A stretch of DNA of 7,365 nt from Desulfuromusa sp. (GCA_021647765.1 JAKIUD010000104.1:1-7365), one strand, 5' to 3'; shown: positions 1 through 6,284, counted from the stretch's first letter. Program-made: numbers and translations. The notes: generated by a model from the sequence alone, not told the origin.

Positions 1-128
1 TATCGATCCACCCATTTGTAGAGCCAAGCCCTTGATTTTCCGAGTGAAGCGCAAATTGACTCGGGGTTCTCACCAGCCATGAATCGTTGCACCGCCAGAA
101 CTCGATACCGCTTTAATTTGTTGTCCAC
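1..128 (-). CDS. Partial N-terminal part of a transposase-like helix-turn-helix protein
   Basis: This frame runs off the left edge of the window. Read on the minus strand from a possible GTG at 128, it gives about 42 residues with the pattern KRYRVLAVQRFMAGE, then SICASLGKS, then WLYKWVDR. I read this as the helix-turn-helix that opens many insertion-sequence transposases with a retroviral-integrase (DDE) core: a 'residue-rich helix, ageNpesIcasLgkSraWlyKW' type of motif. The catalytic part would lie outside the window. An in-frame TAG lies about 15 bases upstream of the GTG, so the start must be the GTG at 128 or the ATG at 80. Neither has a convincing Shine-Dalgarno. The family call is from motif memory. 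The IS family cannot be fixed, and the piece may be a remnant. Confidence 0.5.
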   Translation of the reverse strand, partial: MDNKLKRYRVLAVQRFMAGENPESICASLGKSRAWLYKWVDR

Positions 129-167
129 AGGTTTACGCGGTTGCTATTCAATTGTCAGAGAACTATT

Positions 168-214
168 GTCTTCGATGTACTGGCACTTTTTTTAGTCCAC
201 GATGTTGTGGCACT
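168..214. repeat. Two imperfect 20-bp direct repeats upstream of the transposase-like frame
   Basis: Positions 168-187 and 195-214 match at 16 of 20 bases. Both have the form GTC..CGATGT..TGGCACT, and their starts are 27 bp apart. They lie just upstream of the transposase-like start. Tandem transposase-binding sites near an element end would look like this, with the terminus perhaps near 219 (minus strand TGGTAAGTGCCA). The repeats are seen directly; their role is inferred. Confidence 0.5.
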
Positions 215-245
215 TACCAGCTAAAGTTTAGAAAAATGTATAAAA

Positions 246-262
246 GTAAACCCAGGGTTTAC
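246..262. repeat. Perfect 17-bp palindrome GTAAACCC-A-GGGTTTAC
   Basis: Eight bases on each side of a single A are exactly complementary. There is no T-run after either arm, so it is not a typical intrinsic terminator. Its symmetry and AT-rich flanks would suit an operator for a dimeric regulator, or an element-end structure. No gene start lies close by on the plus strand, so the function is unknown. Confidence 0.55.
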
Positions 263-375
263 ATTTGTGCTGAAAATAAAATTATTAATTAAAAATAGTG
301 TCTGATGTTTTTAAGAAAGTGCAATTATGTCAACCTTGGATCTACATTCAAGCAAGATTCTAAAGAAAGCTCTCT

Positions 376-1696
376 TTAGTCTGCCCCAGGGGATGCCGGT
401 CTCGATGGGCCACTTGAAAGGGTTTGGTATCTCCCACCAACTGACCTTTCCCCCTCAGCCTTGTGCAGAGGAATCACCTTTGCCTCAGTTTTTAACCCAT
501 CAAGATAATCGGCCCATGTCTGCATCATTTTGCGGCGTTTGGGTAGGTGCTTTGTCCTGTTGTAGGCTCGTCCAAGCGGGTCTTTAACCAGATGAGCGAG
601 TTGCTGTTCGGCATACTCAACTCTAATCCCAAGTTGTTCGTCCGAAAGTGTTCTGAAAGTGGCTCGCCAACCGTGGGAGACTATTTCGTCGCCAGTGTAG
701 CCCAGACGTCGCAGACCGGCATTTAGAGTGTTGTCACTGATGGGTTTTGCCGTGGAGCGTATAGAAGGGAAGGCGTACCGGCCAGATCCTGGCACTTTTT
801 GCAGTTTTCTGAGAATGTCAATCACCTGGCGGGAGAGGGGGACAATATGCGCGTTTTTCATTTTCATTTTTTTTGCAGGAACTTCCCACGTGGCTGTATC
901 AAAATTAATTTCTGCCCACTGCCATGTGTCGCAATTCACCGGGTCTTGTCACAACGTAAGAATGAATCTGTAGAGCTGCTTTTACAGTTGCAGTGCCGTC
1001 AAACCCATCTATTGCGCGTAATAATGCCCCCACTTGCCCAGGCTCGGTTATTGCGGCTAGGTGCTGTCGCTGGATAGGGGGCAGGGCACCACGCAAGTCG
1101 ACAGTGCTGTCCCTGGCAAGTAGCCCACAGGCAATGCCATAGCGAAGCGCTTGAGAAATGATCGTCCTGACCCTGTGTGCAGAGTAGATGACTTCACGTT
1201 TCTCCATGGGACGTAAAACTTTCTCAAGCAGCAGTTGGGGGGTAATGAGTGAAACAGGGACATTGCCAATTGCAGGGAGAATGTCATGATTCAGGCACCG
1301 TTCTATCCGGCTGCGGGTAATGTCTGCCAGGTCTATTCGTTTCGAGAGCCATTCTTTTGCAACGGATCGAAAGGTGTTCTTTTGCTGATTGGCCTGTTTA
1401 GTTTTTTGCATCTTGCGGGACAGCGATGGATCTATCCCTTTAGCAATCAATTCCCTGGCCTCTGAGCGCTGTTTGCGTGCGTCAGACAAAGAAATGTCCG
1501 GGTAGACACCAAAAGATATCAGCTTCTCTTTGTTGTTGATGCGGTATTTGAAACGCCAGCCCGTATTGCCTGATTTATCTACGAGCAGGAACAGACCACC
1601 GCCGTCAAAGCTCTTGATGGTTTTATTTTCGGTCTTGGCGGTTCTTATTACTTTTTTGATCGACAGATCATTCAGGGGAAGGGTTCTACGTGCCAT
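376..1696 (-). pseudogene. P4-type tyrosine integrase (DUF4102 family) broken by a single-base frameshift
   Basis: Site-specific recombinase that would insert and excise a genomic island at the adjacent tRNA-Leu. It starts at the ATG at 1696, behind AAGGAG at 1702-1707. The first part (to 905) has the N-terminal DUF4102 arm-binding domain (about residues 1-90, with GGGLFLLV and GVYPDISLSDAR), a core-binding domain, and the first catalytic Arg in RPGELRH. The frame then ends early. The next frame (from about 939 to 376) carries the rest: WAEINFD, IVPLSRQ, the catalytic HGWR, QLAH and the Tyr nucleophile in GRAYNR, then WADYLDGL. Removing one base at about 919 gives RPGELRHMAWAEINFD, which matches the family's RPGELRHAEWSEID pattern. 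So one extra base explains the break, and the joined length of about 439 residues is normal. A sequencing error is the main alternative. A classical programmed slippery site is not evident. Confidence 0.9.
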
Positions 1697-1701
1697 GACT
1701 G

Positions 1702-1719
1702 CTCCTTTAGGGGTAGGAG
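1702..1719 (-). promoter_or_regulatory. Hairpin that could hide the integrase ribosome-binding site
   Basis: In the integrase leader the sequence CTCCT (complement of 1715-1719) can pair with the Shine-Dalgarno AGGAG (complement of 1702-1706) across an 8-base loop. The stem is short (5 bp). Pairing would lower translation of the integrase. The complementarity is seen; any regulatory effect is inferred. Confidence 0.35.
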
Positions 1720-1760
1720 TTTTATTGCTTAGGGGTATATACCCCGAAAAGTACCCCTAA
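1707..1760. repeat. TTAGGGGTA repeat cluster at the integrase start
   Basis: Exact copies of TTAGGGGTA lie at 1707-1715 and 1729-1737 on the plus strand and at 1752-1760 on the minus strand. The middle copy is part of a perfect 14-bp palindrome, GGGGTATATACCCC (1732-1745), which supplies a fourth, partial half-site. The two direct copies are 22 bp apart, about two helical turns. The cluster sits over the presumed integrase promoter and leader. Arm-type integrase binding sites that double as autorepression sites are the most likely role (inference). Confidence 0.6.
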
Positions 1761-1776
1761 ATTATGTGATTGTCAA
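1748..1776 (-). promoter_or_regulatory. Candidate integrase promoter
   Basis: On the minus strand there is a perfect TTGACA (1771-1776), a 17-bp spacer and a weak -10 TACTTT (1748-1753). One TTAGGGGTA copy (1752-1760) overlaps the spacer and -10, so a protein bound there would block it. The weak -10 makes this a tentative call. Confidence 0.4.
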
Positions 1777-1814
1777 TGGACGCACCTGGATGTTGGTGGA
1801 TAGTAGATAAAGAA

Positions 1815-1838
1815 AAAGCCCGCTGGTATGCGGGCTTT
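1815..1838 (-). terminator. Intrinsic terminator downstream of tRNA-Leu
   Basis: A 9-bp stem AAAGCCCGC / GCGGGCTTT closes a 6-base loop. On the minus strand it is followed by TTTTTCTTTATC-like T-rich sequence (the first T's belong to the stem). It lies about 33 bp past the tRNA 3' end and ends tRNA (and secG) transcription before the integrase. On the plus strand the T-run is shorter. Confidence 0.75.
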
Positions 1839-1871
1839 ATGGATCTTTATGGATGATCCTGAATGTTCTAT

Positions 1872-1894
1872 TGGTGCCGAAGGCGAGACTCGAA
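1872..1894. other. Presumed attachment site at the 3' end of tRNA-Leu
   Basis: P4-type integrases commonly recombine within the 3' end (T-arm to CCA) of a tRNA gene, and the integrase pseudogene starts 176 bp downstream in the same direction. The exact core cannot be set, because the second copy would lie outside this window. I found no second copy of this tRNA end in the window. Confidence 0.4.
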
Positions 1895-1959
1895 CTCGCA
1901 CGAGCAATTTGCTCACCAGCCCCTCAAGCTGGCGCGTCTACCAATTCCACCACTTCGGC
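1872..1959 (-). tRNA. tRNA-Leu (anticodon GAG)
   Basis: The 88-nt gene folds as a class II tRNA with CCA encoded. The acceptor stem is GCCGAAG / CTTCGGC with discriminator A. The anticodon stem CCAGC / GCTGG encloses the loop TTGAGGG, giving anticodon GAG, which reads CUC and CUU. The long variable arm pairs GAGCA with TGCTC. The T-arm stem is GCGAG / CTCGC. The gene is complete although it borders an integrase, as expected when insertion restores the tRNA 3' end. It lies 53 bp downstream of secG on the same strand and has its own promoter. Confidence 0.97.
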
Positions 1960-1972
1960 AAAGGGTTGTACT

Positions 1973-2002
1973 TATATACTGAACCGTATCTTCAATTGTC
2001 AA
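1973..2002 (-). promoter_or_regulatory. Promoter of tRNA-Leu
   Basis: On the minus strand there is a consensus TTGACA (1997-2002), an 18-bp spacer and a TATATA -10 (1973-1978). Transcription would begin at about 1966, a few bases before the tRNA 5' end. The -35 lies only about 11 bp after the secG stop codon, so the tRNA can be made independently of secG. Confidence 0.7.
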
Positions 2003-2012
2003 TAATAAATTG

Positions 2013-2309
2013 TTACTTTTGTGCCGGTGATGGCGTTGATACTGGAACTTCTACCGAACTTGGCATCATTGTTTTTGCCCCCGGTGAACTATAGAAATAT
2101 GCCAGCGACAAGCTGGTTAACATGAAAATAACCGCTGCAGCAACAGTCACTTTACTCATGAAGTTTCCACCGGTAGAACCAAACATGGCTTGACTTCCAC
2201 CTGCGCCAAATGATGCCCCCGCCTGAGCTCCTTTGCCCATTTGTAGCAGGACAATAACAATTAAAGCGATTGAAACGACGATATGCAATCCGATTAAGAA
2301 TGAGGTCAT
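2013..2309 (-). CDS. secG: SecG, Sec translocase subunit
   Basis: Small inner-membrane subunit of the SecYEG protein-export channel; it assists the SecA-driven step of translocation. The 98-residue product has two membrane segments: about residues 4-24 (FLIGLHIVVSIALIVIVLLQ) and about 54-75. The conserved glycine-rich link between them contains LLQMGKGAQAG, FGAGGSQAMFG and STGGNF. The C-terminal tail is Pro/Ser rich. I place the start at the ATG at 2309. The in-frame ATG at 2324 comes before the GGGAG ribosome-binding site, which sits 8 bases upstream of 2309. The gene is followed by tRNA-Leu. In Geobacter relatives I recall a glycolytic gene such as tpiA upstream of secG; here a divergent kinase is found instead. 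Confidence 0.95.
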   Translation of the reverse strand: MTSFLIGLHIVVSIALIVIVLLQMGKGAQAGASFGAGGSQAMFGSTGGNFMSKVTVAAAVIFMLTSLSLAYFYSSPGAKTMMPSSVEVPVSTPSPAQK

Positions 2310-2399
2310 GCAACTTTCTCCCATATGAATTATTTACAACCGCAAAAAACTAGCATAATCAGAACTCTTTGCAAAGGAATTTTTTGTTCACTGAGCCTG

Positions 2400-2428
2400 T
2401 TAGCGATTTTACCAATAAATGCTACAAT
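2400..2428 (+). promoter_or_regulatory. Candidate promoter of the hybrid kinase gene
   Basis: A good -10, TACAAT (2423-2428), lies 17 bp after a weak -35, TTAGCG (2400-2405). The leader from about 2435 to 2495 includes a possible imperfect stem (CGTCC near 2430-2434 with GGACG at 2458-2462). This 170-bp divergent region must also hold the secG promoter on the other strand, which I cannot place with confidence. Confidence 0.4.
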
Positions 2429-2495
2429 GCGTCCGCTGCAATTAAAACAGTCAGGCAGGACGTGTGTTTAAATTTAAAATCTGGAGAGGGTTAAG

Positions 2496-4898
2496 ATGAA
2501 CAAAGTCACTACCCAACAGGACAATGAATATTTTTTACGTCTTTTTAATGGTATCGCAGATGCTGTTTTCATTTCTGAATGTCGTTCTGACGGCACCCCA
2601 GGTAAATATATTGAGGTAAATGATGTTGCTTGTGAGATGCTGCAATTTACTCGGGGTCAAATCCTCAATTTGTCTCCCTATCAAATTAACCGTGTTGCCG
2701 TTGAAGATAAAAATACTTTTACGACAATTCTTGATGATGTAAAAACGACCGGGAAAACTCTTTTTAAGACAGAGTTACTACGTCAGGACGGGCAGTGGAT
2801 TCCGGTTGAGATCGGCAGTCAGCTTTTTGAACTGGATGGTCAAACAGTATTTTTCTCGGTCGCCCGTGATATTACCTTGCGGGAGAAATATGAGGCATCC
2901 ATTCAGACCCTTGTCCGCAGTACTGTCGGCTTGACGGGTCAGGAATGTCTGGATGAAATTGTCCGAAACCTTTGTAACTGGTTGCATGTGGACGGAGCCT
3001 GTATTGGTGTCATGCATGGTGATACTCTGGAAATCAGAGCAAGTTTTCTGGATACTCAATACCAGCCCCCCTCACGGCTATCCGTCGTAGCTTCCCCTTT
3101 TCAACAAGCATTAAAAGGACAGTTTTGTATTTATCCTGACAATGCGGAGGCTTTGTTTTCTCCCCATCAGTTTCTCTCTTTGGAGAATATTACCAGCTAT
3201 ATTGGTAGCCCGATGCTCGGTCATGACAAGCAGGTTATGGGCTGTGTATGTGCTTATTCCCGGCAGCCGCTGTCGTCTGTCCCGCATGTTGAGGAATTGC
3301 TGTCGATCATTGCTTCCAGAGCGGCAGCAGAGTGCGAACGGATGCATTATGTCCGAGCGTTGTCGCGTAGCGAAGAGAAGCTAAGAGTTCTCTTTAACTC
3401 CACAGCTGAGGCAATTGTCGGTATTGATATGCAGGGTGTGGCAGTATTTTGCAACCCTTCAGCTCTCAAAATTCTTGGTTATGAGCATGAAACTGATCTG
3501 ATCGGAAAAAACTTCTGCCAACTGATTCTTCCTGAAAATCGTGTTAAAACTGATTTTTCAAATGTGAAATGTCCTTTTATCTCTGCAATCTCAAATGGAG
3601 AGAAGGTCAGCAGCGAAGATGAATTTTTTACTCACCGTGACGGTCATCGTATTCCGGTTGAATACTGGGGGCATCCGATGAACCGGGATAATCAATTGGT
3701 CGGCGGGGTGATGACTTTTATTGATATCTCACGGAGAAAAACTCTGGAAAAACAACTGTTGCATTCACAGCGGATGGAAGCAATTGGGACCCTAACTGGT
3801 GGTATTGCACATGACTTTAATAATATCTTAACGGTTATTTCCGGATATGTTGGGCTGTTACAATCACAATTGACTGATGAGCCAAAACTTTTATCTAAAA
3901 TCCAGAAAATCGGTGAGGCGGCACAACGTGGCTCACAATTAACCAACGGCTTATTGGCCTATAGCCGTAAAAAATCTGAACCATCGACCCCTGTTGATCT
4001 CAATCAGTTGATATTGAATGTCCAAGATATTTTTTGGCAGGTCAGCGGAGCTCATATTGAGCAAAAACTCTCCCTGTCGGAGCAACAACTGGTGGTTCTT
4101 GCTGATCCATCTCAATTTGAACAGGTTTTAGTCAACCTTGCGGCCAATGCACATGATGCCATGCCTGATGGCGGTACGTTATTAATACGTACCGAACAAG
4201 CAGAGCTGGATCAAAATTTTTGTCAGACTTATGGCTATGGCAATCCGGGGCTGTATGCCGTAATTACCGTTGCGGACAGTGGTACTGGTATTCCCAAAAA
4301 CCTGCAACAGAAAATTTTTGATCCTTTTTTTACCACAAAGGACACTGGCAAGGGCACCGGTCTCGGGCTCGCGATGGTCTATGGGATTGTAAAACAACAC
4401 AAAGGCTATATTCTTGTAGACAGCACTGTTGGAGAAGGGTCGTGTTTTAAAATATATTTACCACTGACAAAACAACAGGTGTCTACTCCAATTATTGCGG
4501 TGAATGGGCAGTTGCCTGGTGGAAATGAAACAATTCTTCTCGTTGAAGACGATCCTCTTGTGCGAGAATCTACGATGAGTATTTTAACTACAGTTGGTTA
4601 TCAGGTTGTTACAAGTGACTGCGCTGAATCTGCATTGAAAATACTGGATCAGAAAGATAAGAACTTAGCACTCATCCTTTCTGACGTTGTTATGCCGGGA
4701 CTTAAAGGATCTGAGTTTTATCATGAAATCAGAAAAAAAACCGCTATACCAGTTATTTTTGTAAGTGGTTACACCTTCGATACACTCCAGGAACAAGGGT
4801 GGGTGAAAGAGGGGGTTTTATTGTTGAATAAACCAATCCAACCGGGAGAATTATTGACCAGGATTCGTGAAACTCTGGATGTTGTTTCTCCTCCATGA
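2496..4898 (+). CDS. Soluble hybrid sensor histidine kinase, PAS-GAF-PAS-HisKA-HATPase-REC
   Basis: Two-component signalling protein of 800 residues. Domains in order: PAS (about 8-128, with GTPGKYIEVNDVACEML and a DGQWIPVEI strand); GAF (about 135-285); PAS (about 293-415, with AIVGIDMQGVAVFCNPSA and FIDISRRK); dimerisation/phosphoacceptor domain with H-box GGIAHDFNNIL (His439). The ATPase domain has an N-box (N547, N551), G1 ADSGTGIP (D594), DPFFTTK and GKGTGLGLAM. A C-terminal receiver (about 678-797) has acidic E684/D685/D686, phosphoacceptor D730 (ILSDVVMP), S757 and K779. All catalytic residues are present. No signal peptide or membrane segment is seen, so it should sense a cytoplasmic signal; the ligand is unknown. 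A GGAG-type site at 2483-2486 supports the ATG at 2496. No separate response regulator or output gene is adjacent, so the partner is probably encoded elsewhere. The family call is firm; the pathway is unknown. Confidence 0.95.
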   Translation: MNKVTTQQDNEYFLRLFNGIADAVFISECRSDGTPGKYIEVNDVACEMLQFTRGQILNLSPYQINRVAVEDKNTFTTILDDVKTTGKTLFKTELLRQDGQWIPVEIGSQLFELDGQTVFFSVARDITLREKYEASIQTLVRSTVGLTGQECLDEIVRNLCNWLHVDGACIGVMHGDTLEIRASFLDTQYQPPSRLSVVASPFQQALKGQFCIYPDNAEALFSPHQFLSLENITSYIGSPMLGHDKQVMGCVCAYSRQPLSSVPHVEELLSIIASRAAAECERMHYVRALSRSEEKLRVLFNSTAEAIVGIDMQGVAVFCNPSALKILGYEHETDLIGKNFCQLILPENRVKTDFSNVKCPFISAISNGEKVSSEDEFFTHRDGHRIPVEYWGHPMNRDNQLVGGVMTFIDISRRKTLEKQLLHSQRMEAIGTLTGGIAHDFNNILTVISGYVGLLQSQLTDEPKLLSKIQKIGEAAQRGSQLTNGLLAYSRKKSEPSTPVDLNQLILNVQDIFWQVSGAHIEQKLSLSEQQLVVLADPSQFEQVLVNLAANAHDAMPDGGTLLIRTEQAELDQNFCQTYGYGNPGLYAVITVADSGTGIPKNLQQKIFDPFFTTKDTGKGTGLGLAMVYGIVKQHKGYILVDSTVGEGSCFKIYLPLTKQQVSTPIIAVNGQLPGGNETILLVEDDPLVRESTMSILTTVGYQVVTSDCAESALKILDQKDKNLALILSDVVMPGLKGSEFYHEIRKKTAIPVIFVSGYTFDTLQEQGWVKEGVLLLNKPIQPGELLTRIRETLDVVSPP

Positions 4899-4997
4899 TT
4901 TTTTTGACCGGGCGTTTCTCTCTGCTTATGGATTAAAACCGTTAAGGATTTACCTCATCTGGACTACCATTTCATGCTTTACCTATCCCATATAGTA

Positions 4998-5026
4998 TTG
5001 ACAGCTTTAAATTTGAGTGGTAAAAC
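4998..5026 (+). promoter_or_regulatory. Candidate promoter of the XRE-cupin pair
   Basis: A consensus TTGACA (4998-5003) is followed by a 17-bp spacer and TAAAAC (5021-5026, 4 of 6 consensus). It would start transcription at about 5033, ahead of the ATG at 5059. This also argues against a GTG start at 5017, which would lie inside the promoter. No clear terminator separates it from the kinase gene, so read-through is possible. Confidence 0.5.
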
Positions 5027-5058
5027 GTGCTTATAAAACTTATTATGAGGTATGCAGA

Positions 5059-5619
5059 ATGGTAAAGCGATTAATTGGAAGGAAGCTGAAATCTTCACGT
5101 CTTAAACGGGATAAAACGATTCAAGTTCTTGCTGAAATGTCACATGTTTCCTCTAATATGATTTCTAGAATTGAGCGGGGGTTAACCATCCCGTCAGTAG
5201 AAATTTTGATGAAAATAGCAGATGCCTTGGGTTTGAGTCTCAGTTATTTTGTTGAAGAAGCGGAAAAGGGCAATACGGTTGTTTTTACCCCGTCCGGGCA
5301 GGGGAAACCCATCTTCTTTTTTGAAGATAAACACAGAATTAACAGCTTAACTCAAGGATTGCGTGACCCCGGTTTCTCGGTATTTGTTGACACACTAGAA
5401 CCACACTGCGATAGCGGTGAAGGGGGGATGGTTCACACTGGTGAAGAATTTGCCATGGTTCTAGAGGGAAGTTTGGATTTTGATATTGAAGGAGAGGGCT
5501 TCCACCTTGAGCAGGGGGACTCCCTTTGCTTTAAGGCCTCGTTGCCACATCGTTGGAAGAATAGTTCTGATCAACAGACTAAAGTTCTCTGGGCCGTTTC
5601 ACCCCCCCCGAATGTTTGA
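5059..5619 (+). CDS. XRE-family transcriptional regulator with C-terminal cupin domain (first copy)
   Basis: DNA-binding regulator of 186 residues. The N-terminal helix-turn-helix (about 8-65) includes TIQVLAEMSHVSSNMIS and RIERGLTIPSVEILM. A small linker (about 66-108) is followed by a C-terminal cupin barrel (about 112-182). H126 and E130 in HTGEEF and H164 in SLPHRW are possible metal or ligand contacts. Members of this family sense small molecules through the cupin and control nearby genes; this one's ligand is unknown. I choose the ATG at 5059, with GAGG at 5047-5050, rather than the upstream GTG at 5017, which lies in the promoter. The shorter product also aligns end to end with the second copy. 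A run of eight C (5602-5609) lies near the 3' end. The second copy follows after 49 bp, probably in one operon. Confidence 0.93.
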   Translation: MVKRLIGRKLKSSRLKRDKTIQVLAEMSHVSSNMISRIERGLTIPSVEILMKIADALGLSLSYFVEEAEKGNTVVFTPSGQGKPIFFFEDKHRINSLTQGLRDPGFSVFVDTLEPHCDSGEGGMVHTGEEFAMVLEGSLDFDIEGEGFHLEQGDSLCFKASLPHRWKNSSDQQTKVLWAVSPPPNV

Positions 5620-5644
5620 TGTGATGTCATGTCATTTATTTATA

Positions 5645-5660
5645 ACTCCTTAGAGGGAGT
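5645..5660 (+). promoter_or_regulatory. Small hairpin over the ribosome-binding site of the second XRE-cupin gene
   Basis: ACTCC (5645-5649) can pair with GGAGT (5656-5660), which contains part of the Shine-Dalgarno GAGGGAG (5653-5659). The start codon at 5669 is 9 bases further on. The stem is only 5 bp, so it would be a mild brake at most. The complementarity is seen; regulation is inferred. Confidence 0.35.
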
Positions 5661-5668
5661 ATCTAAAA

Positions 5669-6235
5669 ATGCAAGTTAAAAAAATTGTTGGTAAAAAGTT
5701 AAAAGAGATCCGTCTTAAACAAGATCTGACAATTCAGATCCTGGCGGAAAAGTCCAAAGTTTCATCCAATATGATCTCCAGAATAGAGCGAGGTTTGACC
5801 ATCCCTTCAGTTGAAATTCTGATGCGCCTTGCAACGGTATTTGACAAAAGTATTAACTATTTTGTTGAAGATGTTTCTACGTCGCATGAGATTGTCCATA
5901 CCCATCCGGGTGAGCGAGACAAAACTGTCTATGATGATGAACACAACATGCATACCGAGTCTTTCACGTCCGGTTTGCGTGATCCACAATTCATGTCGTT
6001 TTATTGCACCGTGCAAAAAGGTGGGAAAAGTGGCACAAACAACATGTATCATCCCGGGGATGAATTGATCTACCTGATGGAAGGTCGCTTAAAAATGACA
6101 ATTGTCGATGAAGTTTATATTCTTGAGGCAGGAGATAGCCTCTGTTTTAAATCTCATCTGCCGCATCGTTGGGAAAATGTTGGTGAGGGTGATGCCAAAG
6201 TTATTTGGACTTTATCACCGTTTACGATAATTTAA
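5669..6235 (+). CDS. XRE-family transcriptional regulator with C-terminal cupin domain (second copy)
   Basis: Paralogue of the preceding gene, 188 residues. It has the same layout: helix-turn-helix (about 9-66), linker, and cupin (about 113-184) with H128 in YHPGDE, the GDSLCFK turn, and H166 in LPHRW. A 22-residue stretch across the recognition helix (residues 31-52) is identical to residues 30-51 of the first copy. The linker and the front of the cupin differ a lot, for example a His-containing THPGERDKTVYDDEHNMH segment found only here. The likely reading is two regulators sharing one operator set but answering different ligands. The start at 5669 has a strong GAGGGAG site and matches the first copy's length. 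The target genes and ligand are not known. Confidence 0.93.
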   Translation: MQVKKIVGKKLKEIRLKQDLTIQILAEKSKVSSNMISRIERGLTIPSVEILMRLATVFDKSINYFVEDVSTSHEIVHTHPGERDKTVYDDEHNMHTESFTSGLRDPQFMSFYCTVQKGGKSGTNNMYHPGDELIYLMEGRLKMTIVDEVYILEAGDSLCFKSHLPHRWENVGEGDAKVIWTLSPFTII

Positions 6236-6258
6236 ACCTCTCCAACTGCTTGAAATTT

Positions 6259-6284
6259 ATGTAACTCTTCTTGACAAGTTACAT
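6259..6284. repeat. Inverted repeat ATGTAACT-N10-AGTTACAT around the -35 box
   Basis: Two exactly complementary 8-bp arms (6259-6266 and 6277-6284) flank the TTGACA at 6271-6276 of the next promoter. This is a typical operator position, where a bound dimer would compete with RNA polymerase. The binding protein is unknown; the XRE-cupin regulators encoded just upstream are candidates. Confidence 0.6.

Larger units (their letters stand above)
129..375. other. Gene-less stretch between the transposase-like frame and the integrase pseudogene
   Basis: I see no credible gene here. The reading frame that opens at 327 on the plus strand is almost all antisense to the integrase. The stretch contains the direct repeats at 168-214, the palindrome at 246-262 and an AT-rich run at about 276-300. 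A weak 7-bp hairpin (CTAAAGA/TCTTTAG, 360-379) overlaps the integrase stop codon. It is probably the boundary between an IS end and island DNA. Confidence 0.5.

Noticed and set aside
69..78. CTCACCAGCC, shared with the tRNA-Leu at about 1912, as a second attachment site
   Set aside because: Ten bases only, in the anticodon/variable region rather than the 3' end, and inside a coding-like frame; most likely chance.
327..587. Plus-strand frame of 86 codons starting MSTLDLHSSK
   Set aside because: Almost all of it is antisense to the integrase C-terminal part, and it has no recognisable domain or convincing ribosome-binding site.
376..939. Second integrase frame as an independent gene starting at 939
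   Set aside because: Its first residues overlap the end of the first frame, and one base change joins the two into a normal integrase; the ATG has no ribosome-binding site of its own.
1841..1859. GGATC...GATCC hairpin and repeated TTTATGGAT between terminator and tRNA
   Set aside because: Stem of 5 bp with a long loop, and a 9-bp repeat; too weak to assign a role, though it lies near the presumed attachment site.
2310..2324. ATG at 2324 as the secG start
   Set aside because: It would place the ribosome-binding site GGGAG inside the gene; the ATG at 2309 is correctly spaced after it.
2467..2478. TTTAAATTTAAA palindrome before the kinase gene
   Set aside because: A low-complexity AT palindrome of a kind expected by chance in this base composition.
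5017..5058. GTG at 5017 as the start of the first XRE-cupin gene
   Set aside because: It lies within the TTGACA-N17-TAAAAC promoter and would add 14 residues absent from the paralogue; the ATG at 5059 has a proper GAGG site.
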